The position numbers and the translations under genes were made by a program. DNA of 6,772 bases, taken from NCBI GenBank assembly GCA_020696915.1, contig JAJFMR010000240.1, forward strand, positions 1 to 6,772. The letters run 5' to 3'. Under the pieces are notes generated by a model. The model had not been told where the DNA came from, ran no database searches, and worked only from the letters and a program-made list of their open reading frames with translations. Shown here in pieces: positions 1 through 5,675 of the stretch (position 1 is its first letter; each line of letters opens with the position of its first letter). This DNA is from Rhizobiaceae bacterium (lineage in GTDB: Bacteria; Pseudomonadota; Alphaproteobacteria; Rhizobiales; Rhizobiaceae).

Positions 1-1
1 A

Positions 2-565
2 TCCGAACGCCGGCCTGAAGCGGGTTCCGCGCGTCGCCGTTTGCTCGACACCGCGACGCGGCTTTTCTACGAAAGGGGCGTCCATGCTGTCGGCATCGAC
101 CGCATCATCGCGGAAGCCGGCATAGCCAAGGCGACCTTCTACAATCACTTTCCCTCGAAGGATGATCTCGTCGTCGCCTATCTCGAAGAGATAGACGGGC
201 TCGGCCGGGCCGCAGTGGCGGCGCTTCCGAAGCAACCTCCTCGGAAAATGATCTCGGCTATCATGGGGCGGATCAGCGAGGCTGTGACCGCAGGAGGCTG
301 GCGGGGGTGTCCGTTCCTCAACGCCGCGGCCGAATACCCCGATCCGGCCAGCCCTGTGCGGCAGGCAATCAATGCGCGCCGCATTTGGTATCACGACACG
401 CTGAAGAACCTTCTCGCAGAGGACGACGATCCAGCGCCTTCCGTCACCGCTTCCCTCCTCGTCGCGGCTTCGGACGGCCTGCTGGAAAGTGCCTATCTGG
501 ATGATGCCGAAAGCGTCCCCGCCCTCGTCCGCGAGGCGGTGACGAGACTGCTGGATCGCCGATGA
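2..565 (+). CDS. TetR/AcrR-family transcriptional regulator, 5' end outside the window
   Basis: A DNA-binding repressor of the TetR family. The N-terminal helix-turn-helix is clear: counting from the TTG at 41, residues 2-13 form the first helix, residues 18-37 carry the HTH, and GIAKATFYNHF at 27-37 is the recognition-helix signature, followed by the usual SKDDL. The rest is the variable ligand-binding domain; it contains GCPFLNAAAEYPDP, a stretch I associate with one common TetR subgroup. The frame stays open to base 2 with 13 more codons (ending ARRRLL) and no good start, and TTG at 41 would begin inside the first helix. The true start is therefore probably just upstream of the window. The gene overlaps the next one by ATGA, so the two are likely translationally coupled. 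Proteins like this usually repress their own operon; the ligand cannot be read from sequence. The family is certain, the target genes are inferred. Confidence 0.93.
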   Translation, partial: SERRPEAGSARRRLLDTATRLFYERGVHAVGIDRIIAEAGIAKATFYNHFPSKDDLVVAYLEEIDGLGRAAVAALPKQPPRKMISAIMGRISEAVTAGGWRGCPFLNAAAEYPDPASPVRQAINARRIWYHDTLKNLLAEDDDPAPSVTASLLVAASDGLLESAYLDDAESVPALVREAVTRLLDRR

Positions 566-1218
566 ACGCCGCTCGCCGACCAAGCAGCACCGGTTTGCGC
601 CAGTTCCTGGATCCCCAGCAGCAGCACGATTGGATGGAGGGCAAGACGATCCTGCGCGACGCAGACGATCGCCCGGAGTCGCTGGAACTGCGTTTCAAAT
701 ACCTCCCGCGGTTCGAGAAGCTGCTGCGCCGGCCGCAGGCGCAGGAGGTCCTGGAGATGCTCCGGCGCTACGGCCGCGACTGCATCCCGATTCCACGCCA
801 GACCGAGCGACGCTACTGGTCGGTTTCCTGTCTGCCGTCGACTCCAGGCAAGGCGCTCGTCCGCATCAATGCGAGCTGGATGGAGCTCTTCTCGCTCTAT
901 GCGGACGGCGACGGCGTCCGCGCGCTCTTCGTGGTGCATCTTTCCGATTTCACCACCGACCATTCGCTCGATCACGGGCAGGTAGACGATGCCTTTCTTG
1001 AGCGCTGTGTCGTGACGCCGGAAGACGTCAGCTATTTCTTCCCCCGTGGCGCGGACATTTTCGGCGTCAAGGTCCGCGGCTTCTCCTCGATTGGCAAATT
1101 CGTCGCGAGCCGGGCGTTGCGGGCCATCCGTGCGTTCAACCTGACGCACATGAACAGGGGCCGGAACGCCTATCAGGCGAGCCACTGCTACAGCCTGGCG
1201 GATCACATGCTGGATTAG
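562..1218 (+). CDS. Uncharacterised 218-residue protein in a TetR-VOC operon
   Basis: I do not recognise this protein or any domain in it. It is 218 residues, apparently cytosolic: no signal peptide, no membrane helix, no repeats. The N-terminal third (residues 10-72) is charged and probably helical, with a Leu/Arg-rich stretch around 48-71. Residues 84-130 look like alternating beta strands (RRYWSVSCLP, KALVRINASW, ALFVVHLSDF). The C-terminal part holds several His and Cys residues (H134, H138, C149, H196, H208, C209) that could be functional. Codons have the strong third-position GC of the neighbours, which supports this strand over the antisense frame that also stays open here. The ATG at 562 overlaps the TetR stop codon as ATGA, and the stop lies four bases before the VOC gene, so the gene sits inside a compact operon. 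Its function is probably tied to whatever the TetR protein senses, but that is inference only. Confidence 0.82.
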   Translation: MNAARRPSSTGLRQFLDPQQQHDWMEGKTILRDADDRPESLELRFKYLPRFEKLLRRPQAQEVLEMLRRYGRDCIPIPRQTERRYWSVSCLPSTPGKALVRINASWMELFSLYADGDGVRALFVVHLSDFTTDHSLDHGQVDDAFLERCVVTPEDVSYFFPRGADIFGVKVRGFSSIGKFVASRALRAIRAFNLTHMNRGRNAYQASHCYSLADHMLD

Positions 1219-1222
1219 ACAC

Positions 1223-1660
1223 ATGGCGCTCAAACGCATGGACAATTTGGGCATCGTCGTCGATGACCTCGAAGTGACAATTGATTTCTTTCGTGAGCTC
1301 GGCCTCGAGCTCGAAGGGCGGGGCACGATCGAAGGAGAATGGGCCGGACGTGTCACTGGGCTGGGCGATCAGCGCGTCGAGATTGCCATGATGCGCACAC
1401 CGGACGGCCACAGCCGGCTCGAGCTCTCCCGCTTCCTCACGCCGCCTGTCGTTGCGGATCACCGCAACGCCCCGGTCAACGCATTGGGCTATCTCCGCGT
1501 CATGTTCACCGTTGACGACATCGACGACACGCTTGAAAGGCTCCGCACTCGCGGCGCGCAGCTCGTATGCGAAGTCGTCCAGTACAAGGACGCGTATCGG
1601 CTTTGCTACATCCGCGGGCCAGGCGGGCTTCTCATCGGACTCGCCCAAGAGCTCAGCTGA
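1223..1660 (+). CDS. VOC-family (glyoxalase/bleomycin-resistance/dioxygenase fold) protein
   Basis: A 145-residue vicinal-oxygen-chelate protein made of two beta-alpha-beta-beta-beta modules. Module one runs from RMDNLGIVVDDL (5-16) through FFRELGL (22-28) to SRLELSRF (64-71). Module two runs from LGYLRVMFTVDDID (88-101) to RGPGGLLIGLAQEL (131-144). In enzymes of this superfamily the metal is held by His/Gln and Glu at equivalent spots. Here Glu67 and Glu143 are kept, but the first-strand positions appear to be Asn8 and, in the second module, Arg92 instead of His. This pattern is common in a widespread uncharacterised VOC subgroup, so a glyoxalase I or bleomycin-resistance assignment would be unsafe. 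The ATG lies four bases after the previous stop with only a weak GGA upstream, which suggests coupled translation. It is the last gene of the TetR unit and ends 53 bases from the convergent guaA; no convincing hairpin with a T-tract lies in that gap. Confidence 0.9.
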   Translation: MALKRMDNLGIVVDDLEVTIDFFRELGLELEGRGTIEGEWAGRVTGLGDQRVEIAMMRTPDGHSRLELSRFLTPPVVADHRNAPVNALGYLRVMFTVDDIDDTLERLRTRGAQLVCEVVQYKDAYRLCYIRGPGGLLIGLAQELS

Positions 1661-1713
1661 GCGCGACACGACGATAATGACGGGCGGACCGCCAGCTTGG
1701 AACCTTGGCAGAA

Positions 1714-3276
1714 TCATTCCCACTCGATCGTGCCGGGCGGCTTGGAGGTGACGTCGTAGACGACGCGGTTGATGCCTCGCACCTCGTTGATGATGCGGGT
1801 AGCGGCGGCGCCGAGGAAGGCCATGTCGTAGGGGTAGAAATCGGCCGTCATGCCGTCGACGGAGGTGACGGCGCGCAGCGCGCAGACATATTCATAGGTC
1901 CGCCCGTCGCCCATGACGCCGACCGTCTGCACCGGCAGCAGAACCGCAAAGGCCTGCCAGATGGCGTCGTAGAGGCCGGCCTTGCGGATCTCGTCGAGGT
2001 AGATGGCGTCCGCCTCGCGCAAGATGTCGAGCTTCTCGCGTGAGACGCCGCCCGGGCAGCGGATGGCCAGGCCCGGTCCGGGGAAAGGGTGGCGGCCGAT
2101 GAAATGGTCGGGCAGGCCGAGTTCGCGGCCGAGCGCCCTGACCTCGTCCTTGAACAGTTCGCGCAGCGGCTCGACCAGCTGCATGTCCATGCGCTCCGGC
2201 AGGCCGCCGACATTGTGGTGCGACTTGATGGTCACCGAGGGTCCGCCGGAGAAGGAGACGCTTTCGATCACGTCCGGATAGAGCGTGCCCTGCGCCAGGA
2301 ATTCGGCGCCGCCGATCTTCTTCGCCTCCCGCTCGAACACCTCGACGAACAGCCTGCCGATGGTCTTGCGCTTCGCTTCCGGGTCGGTCTCGCCCGCCAG
2401 TGCGTCGAGGAACAGGTCGGCGGCATCGACGTGGACCAGCGGGATGTTGTAGTGGCCGCGGAACATCTCGACCACCTCCTCCGCCTCGTTTTTCCTGAGC
2501 AGCCCGTGATCGACGAAGATGCAGGTCAGCTGGTCGCCGACGGCCTCGTTGATCAGCACGGCAGCAACCGAGGAATCGACGCCGCCCGACAGGCCGCAGA
2601 TCACGCGGCCCTTGCCGACCTGGCTGCGGATCGCCTCGACCGCATGCGCCCGGTAGGCCTGCATGGTCCAGTCACCCTCGATGCCGGCGACGTTTTCCAC
2701 GAAATTCTGCAGCAGCCTGGCGCCGTCCGGCGTGTGCACCACTTCCGGATGGAACATGATGCCGTACATCTTCCTTGCCGGATCACCGAAGACCGCGAAA
2801 GGCGCCCCTTCCGAACGGCCGAAAACTTCGAAACCATCAGGAAGGGAGATGACCCGGTCGCCATGGCTCATCCACACCTGGTGCCGCTCCCCGGGTGACC
2901 AGAGCCCCTCGAAGAGAGGACAGGATTTCTCGATCCGCACGAAGGCTCGGCCGAACTCGCGATGCTCCGAGCTCTCCGCCTCGCCGCCCATCTGCACGCA
3001 CATGGTCATCTGCCCGTAGCAGATGCCCAGCACCGGAACGCCGGACTCGAAGATTGCCTGGGGGGCTCGCGGGCTGCCGATCTCGGTGGTGGAGGCCGGG
3101 CCGCCCGACAGGATCACTGCCTTCGGTCCGATCCGCGCGAAGCCTTCCTCCGCCGACTGGAACGGCACGATTTCGGAGTAGATGCCCGCTTCGCGGATAC
3201 GCCTGGCGATGAGCTGCGTGACCTGGCTGCCGAAATCGACGATGAGGACGGTGTCTGGACGGTCGACGCTCTTCAT
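1714..3276 (-). CDS. guaA: GMP synthase (glutamine-hydrolysing)
   Basis: Catalyses the last step of GMP synthesis: ATP-dependent amination of XMP using glutamine, in the cytosol. At 520 residues it matches the usual length (E. coli about 525). The class I glutamine amidotransferase domain comes first: VLIVDFGSQ at 9-17, the oxyanion Gly-Gly at 58-59, nucleophile Cys86 in GICYGQ, and His176 and Glu178 in MFHPEV. The ATP-pyrophosphatase domain follows with the P-loop SGGVDSS at 230-236 and FVDHGLLR at 254-261. The C-terminal dimerisation/XMP-binding domain ends in the hallmark KPPGTIEWE. The ATG at 3276 is supported by GAGG (bases 3283-3286) six bases upstream. It is the last minus-strand gene here, 209 bases downstream of mtnN, so it may have its own promoter, though I cannot point to a convincing one. 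No residue expected for catalysis is missing. Confidence 0.99.
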   Translation of the reverse strand: MKSVDRPDTVLIVDFGSQVTQLIARRIREAGIYSEIVPFQSAEEGFARIGPKAVILSGGPASTTEIGSPRAPQAIFESGVPVLGICYGQMTMCVQMGGEAESSEHREFGRAFVRIEKSCPLFEGLWSPGERHQVWMSHGDRVISLPDGFEVFGRSEGAPFAVFGDPARKMYGIMFHPEVVHTPDGARLLQNFVENVAGIEGDWTMQAYRAHAVEAIRSQVGKGRVICGLSGGVDSSVAAVLINEAVGDQLTCIFVDHGLLRKNEAEEVVEMFRGHYNIPLVHVDAADLFLDALAGETDPEAKRKTIGRLFVEVFEREAKKIGGAEFLAQGTLYPDVIESVSFSGGPSVTIKSHHNVGGLPERMDMQLVEPLRELFKDEVRALGRELGLPDHFIGRHPFPGPGLAIRCPGGVSREKLDILREADAIYLDEIRKAGLYDAIWQAFAVLLPVQTVGVMGDGRTYEYVCALRAVTSVDGMTADFYPYDMAFLGAAATRIINEVRGINRVVYDVTSKPPGTIEWE

Positions 3277-3282
3277 GGCGAG

Positions 3283-3286
3283 CCTC
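3283..3286 (-). promoter_or_regulatory. Ribosome binding site of guaA
   Basis: On the minus strand this reads GAGG, six bases before the ATG at 3276. It supports that ATG as the start, which also gives the normal N-terminus for the family. Confidence 0.7.
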
Positions 3287-3454
3287 TACAGCATCCAAGG
3301 GAGAAGTGGAATCGAATTTCGGAGGAGCCGGCCGTTTCCAAAGACCTGCTGCCGCCGGGCAAAAAGCGAGTCTGCGCAACGGCCTGGATGCATTTGCCGA
3401 TAGCAAGTTTCAGGAGCTCGAACGCCTGAATCAACACATTGAGAAACTGGGTGA

Positions 3455-3466
3455 GGACGTTCGTCC
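3455..3466 (-). terminator. Weak stem-loop after mtnN, possible terminator
   Basis: On the minus strand, 19 bases beyond the mtnN stop codon, GGACG and CGTCC face each other across two bases (GGACGAACGTCC), which would fold as four pairs with a four-base loop. What follows is TCACCCAGTTTCTC, with only a three-T run, so it is a poor intrinsic terminator at best. It lies between two copies of GGGTGAGG on the plus strand (3449-3456 and 3470-3477). The rest of the 3277-3485 gap shows no recognisable gene, tRNA or riboswitch. Confidence 0.25.
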
Positions 3467-3485
3467 GCCGGGTGAGGCTGGCGCG

Positions 3486-4124
3486 CTAAACGTCGAGCAG
3501 CCCGCCTTGCAGGGCAGCCTCCAGTCGGCCCACCGCCTCGGCCAGCTTTTCGTCGACGACATGCAGATACTCGGTCCAGTCGCCGATGTGGCTGACGTCG
3601 GTGTCGCCGTCGGAGATGCCCCGCAAGCCTATCAGCGGGATGCCGTAGCGCTGGCAGGCGCGCAGGCAGGCGAAGGTTTCCATGTCGACCATCTCTTCCT
3701 CGATGGCGGCGAAGGCGGTACCGGCGATGATCGTCGCACCCGTCGATATGCGCGCCTCCCTGACTCCGGGAATCCGGAAGGGCAGCGGCACCGTCTTCGG
3801 CAGGTCGAGGAAAGGCGTAATGCCCTTCTCGAAACCGAAAGCCGAGGCGTCCATGTCGCGGTAGGTAACTGAAACCGCCTGGTAGACCTCGGTCCGCGCC
3901 AGCCGGCGGCTGCCCGCCGAGCCGAGGGAGACCACCAGATCGGGCCGTTCGCCGTGCAGGCCGAGTTCGGCGAGCGCGGCGGCGAGCGCCACTGCCGCCT
4001 CGATTGGCCCGACGCCGGTCATCAGCGGCGTGAACAGGCGCTTCAAGTGAGGCCCGTACTCGGCGTCGGCGGCCATCGCGAACAGCACCCGCCTGCCCGC
4101 CAGCATGGTCGTGGGCGGCGTCAT
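3486..4124 (-). CDS. mtnN: 5'-methylthioadenosine/S-adenosylhomocysteine nucleosidase
   Basis: Cleaves the glycosidic bond of methylthioadenosine and S-adenosylhomocysteine, releasing adenine and a thioribose; this clears by-products of SAM-dependent reactions in the cytosol. The PNP/UDP phosphorylase fold is visible: RRVLFAMAADAEYG at 11-24, the glycine turn MTGVGP at 35-40, VVSLGSAG at 64-71, VDMETF at 146-151 with the substrate-binding Glu149, and RGISDGD at 168-174 with catalytic Asp172. It has 212 residues, somewhat shorter than E. coli MtnN (232). The N-terminal catalytic Glu of E. coli (Glu12 in AMEEEV) appears to be Asp20 here, or is served by Glu22. The frame stays open upstream to 4376, but the ATG at 4124 has GGAGGG just before it (4128-4133), gives the normal N-terminus and overlaps the thioesterase stop as TGATG. 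The two genes are thus translationally coupled. The general family is certain; MTA versus SAH preference is not. Confidence 0.9.
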   Translation of the reverse strand: MTPPTTMLAGRRVLFAMAADAEYGPHLKRLFTPLMTGVGPIEAAVALAAALAELGLHGERPDLVVSLGSAGSRRLARTEVYQAVSVTYRDMDASAFGFEKGITPFLDLPKTVPLPFRIPGVREARISTGATIIAGTAFAAIEEEMVDMETFACLRACQRYGIPLIGLRGISDGDTDVSHIGDWTEYLHVVDEKLAEAVGRLEAALQGGLLDV

Positions 4125-4582
4125 CAGCCCTCCACGCCTTGCCGGCCAATGACCGTCATCATCGTCCCGGTCATGGTGGCGATCAGCCTGGCCTCGCCGT
4201 CCGCCGCCATCCCGTAGGCCTGGCCGTCGGCAACGACGATGGTGCGGCCCGGCTTGGTCACCGAGCCGCGGAAAAGAAAGCGGTCGCCACGGCCAGGCGC
4301 CAGGAGATTGACCTTGAACTCGATGGTGAGAACGCCGGCATCGGGCGGCATCATCGAAAACGCTGCATAGCCGCAAGCCGAATCCAGCGCCATGGCGATG
4401 ACGCCGGCGTGCAGGTATCCGTGCTGTTGGGTAAAGGAGGAAGAATGGGGCATTTCGATCTCGACGATGCCCGGGGTGACCAGAGTGAGCTCGGCGCCGA
4501 TTGCGGTCATGGCGTTCTGGCGCGCAAAGGAGGCGCGCACACGCCGTTCGAAATCGGGGTCGGGGATGAATTTTGCCGCCAT
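4124..4582 (-). CDS. PaaI-family hotdog-fold thioesterase
   Basis: A 152-residue single hotdog-domain protein expected to hydrolyse acyl-CoA or aryl-CoA thioesters in the cytosol, acting as an oligomer. The family signature is present: QQHGYLHAGVIAMALDSACG at residues 52-71, where HG..HAG lines the active site and Asp67 is the probable catalytic acid. The strand TIEFKVNLLAPG (86-97) and the segment VTKPGRTIVVADGQAY (108-123) are typical of the PaaI/YbgC-like 4HBT group. I choose the ATG at 4582 because it gives the usual short N-terminus (MAAKFIPDPDFERR). A TTG at 4609 would add nine residues, and neither start has a strong Shine-Dalgarno. The gene overlaps mtnN by one base (TGATG). A large hairpin lies 30 bases upstream. 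The substrate is unknown: there are no paa or other aromatic-catabolism genes nearby, and nothing obvious links thioester hydrolysis to the nucleosidase. Confidence 0.88.
   Translation of the reverse strand: MAAKFIPDPDFERRVRASFARQNAMTAIGAELTLVTPGIVEIEMPHSSSFTQQHGYLHAGVIAMALDSACGYAAFSMMPPDAGVLTIEFKVNLLAPGRGDRFLFRGSVTKPGRTIVVADGQAYGMAADGEARLIATMTGTMMTVIGRQGVEG
4128..4133 (-). promoter_or_regulatory. Ribosome binding site of mtnN, decides the start
   Basis: Reads GGAGGG on the minus strand, three bases before the ATG at 4124, inside the last codons of the thioesterase gene. It favours this start over the long upstream extension of the same frame to 4376, whose predicted Arg/His-rich sequence is antisense-type noise over the thioesterase gene. 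Confidence 0.75.
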
Positions 4583-4600
4583 GACCGTAACCCGTGTGCC

Positions 4601-4657
4601 AGCAAGCAAGAAGCTACAGCGGCAGAGAGCGTTTCTTGAACGCGCGCCCCTGTAGCT
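4601..4657 (-). terminator. Nested 46-base hairpin, probable terminator or leader structure
   Basis: AGCTACAG (4612-4619) and CTGTAGCT (4650-4657) are perfect inverted repeats. Inside them GGC (4621-4623) pairs with GCC (4646-4648) and GCGTT (4629-4633) pairs with AACGC (4639-4643) around a TCTTG loop, giving 16 pairs in one extended arm with an asymmetric internal loop. On the minus strand the hairpin begins 62 bases after the membrane-protein stop codon and is followed by TCTTGCTTGCTGG, a broken T-rich stretch. It could end the upstream transcript, or be a structure in the leader of the thioesterase-mtnN message. The pairing is directly visible; the role is inferred. Confidence 0.5.
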
Positions 4658-4719
4658 GATACGGGAATGCCGCGCAACACGCCCTGGTGCAATGCGACAA
4701 CGTTGAGCGAAACGGCGTG

Positions 4720-5577
4720 TCAGGCACTGGCGGGCCGTGTTCCGGAAAACGGCGGCGCCACCGCGTCGGCCTCTTTGGCCGCCTTCGATGGCTCCGCGAC
4801 CGGCAGGGGCGCCTCCGCTGGCCCTGAATCGTCCGCGACAAGGCCCTCCGCATCGGGGTCCGGCAGCAGGCCCCCCGGAGACAGCACCGCCGCCGCACGT
4901 TCCCGGTTGGTCTCGTTCATGCGTTCCAGCTTGCCGACCAGATTGCGGTTGAAACTGAATTCGAGCGCCTGTCTTATCCCCGGATTCCTTTGGGTCAGCG
5001 CCTTGAGCACGCCCGGATCGAAAACGCAGCAGCGGATTTCGTTGGCCACCTTGACGGTGGCCGACGCCGGCCTGCCGGTGAGAAAGCTCATCTCGCCCAG
5101 AAAGTCGCCCGGCCCGCAGACGCCGACGAGCGCGCCCGACTTCTCGACGCTCGCCGCACCGCTGGCGATGAACACGAGAGCCGGTTTCTCCTCGCCTTCC
5201 TCGACCAGCACCGCCTCGGGCTGCCGGGTCTGCCAGCGGGCCAGCTTCAGGACGCGTGCCCGGAGATTGCCTTCCAGCGTCGGCATGACGGTCCTGATGA
5301 ACAGTTCCTCGTCCTCGGAGAGCTTCTTGCGGCGGCCGGCCAGCAGCACGATCGCCAGCTGGACGGCATTCACGGCCGCGAAAATTCCTTCCCAGGCAGC
5401 ACTTATCCTGTCGGTTATCAGGAAGCCGTAATAGAAGACGCCGACCATGCCGCTGGCGATCGCGAACAGCCGCAGCCAGCGCATGCTGCTCATCGAGACC
5501 GACAGGATCACCAGCATGTAATTGAGATGGCCGACCGCCGCGATCGGGTTGGTCAGCTGCTCGACGAGTTGCTCCAT
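4720..5577 (-). CDS. Membrane protein with cyclic-nucleotide-binding-like domain (Popeye-like architecture)
   Basis: A 285-residue inner-membrane protein. Three hydrophobic segments open it (about residues 12-32, 34-54 and 64-80), then a basic GRRKK at 81-85 that should face the cytosol. Residues 100-215 form a cyclic-nucleotide-binding-like beta roll: IASGAASVEKSG at 137-148, GDFLGEMSFLTGRPASATV at 157-175, then the hinge helices. The Gly161-Glu162 pair of the phosphate-binding cassette is kept, but where cAMP-binding proteins have Arg (PRxATV) this one has Ala171, so nucleotide binding is doubtful. Residues 230-285 are a Pro/Ala/acidic, probably disordered tail. Three helices plus this domain and a variable tail match the layout of Popeye (POPDC) proteins, which also lack the standard cassette; I take that as resemblance, not proof. 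There is no catalytic or channel domain. GGGGAG lies ten bases before the ATG. The gene follows the RsmB-like gene by 137 bases. Confidence 0.85.
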   Translation of the reverse strand: MEQLVEQLTNPIAAVGHLNYMLVILSVSMSSMRWLRLFAIASGMVGVFYYGFLITDRISAAWEGIFAAVNAVQLAIVLLAGRRKKLSEDEELFIRTVMPTLEGNLRARVLKLARWQTRQPEAVLVEEGEEKPALVFIASGAASVEKSGALVGVCGPGDFLGEMSFLTGRPASATVKVANEIRCCVFDPGVLKALTQRNPGIRQALEFSFNRNLVGKLERMNETNRERAAAVLSPGGLLPDPDAEGLVADDSGPAEAPLPVAEPSKAAKEADAVAPPFSGTRPASA

Positions 5578-5623
5578 GCTCCGATCTCTCCCCGATCAGT
5601 CACCGGCCCTGCCGCCGGCCAGA

Positions 5624-5656
5624 GTATTTCCGCTTTTCTCCGGTTAGCGGAAATGC
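5624..5656. repeat. 9-bp inverted repeat upstream of the membrane-protein gene
   Basis: ATTTCCGCT (5626-5634) and AGCGGAAAT (5646-5654) are perfect inverted repeats separated by 11 bases. One G-T wobble and one G-C pair extend the arms to 5624 and 5656. The centre lies about 63 bases upstream of the start at 5577, a fair position for an operator or a leader hairpin. On the minus strand no T-tract follows, so it is not a standard terminator. The symmetry is visible; a regulatory role is inferred. Confidence 0.45.
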
Positions 5657-5675
5657 CCGATCTTCCTGTTTTCTC

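Noticed and set aside
41..43. TTG at 41 as the true start of the TetR gene
   Set aside because: It would remove the start of the first DNA-binding helix; the frame is open to the window edge with plausible coding sequence (SERRPEAGSARRR).
1294..1312. Repeated GAGCTC motifs forming a near-palindrome
   Set aside because: It lies inside the VOC gene and is explained by the codons for Glu-Leu-Gly-Leu-Glu-Leu.
493..1356. 287-codon open frame on the minus strand, antisense to the unassigned gene and parts of its neighbours
   Set aside because: It runs across three well-spaced plus-strand genes, is rich in Arg, Ala and Ser as expected of a high-GC mirror frame, and has no recognisable domain.
1682..1713. 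Possible bidirectional terminator between the VOC gene and guaA (GGCGG-A-CCGCC and GCCA...TGGC)
   Set aside because: The first repeat has a one-base loop, the second has only four good outer pairs, and neither strand has a T-tract after it.
2089..2898. 269-codon open frame on the plus strand inside guaA
   Set aside because: Fully antisense to the certain guaA gene; the Asp/Ala/His-rich product is a shadow of guaA codons.
3296..3335. tRNA-like sequence (TTCGATTCC on the minus strand) upstream of guaA
   Set aside because: The flanking bases do not form a T-stem or acceptor stem, and no anticodon arm can be placed.
3286..4149. 287-codon minus-strand open frame overlapping mtnN
   Set aside because: Overlaps mtnN in another frame with an Arg/Gly/Ala-biased product and no motif.
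4125..4376. Upstream extension of the mtnN frame giving a 296-residue protein
   Set aside because: The extra 84 residues are Arg/His-rich, lie over the thioesterase gene in another frame, and the ATG at 4124 has a strong ribosome binding site and the right family N-terminus.
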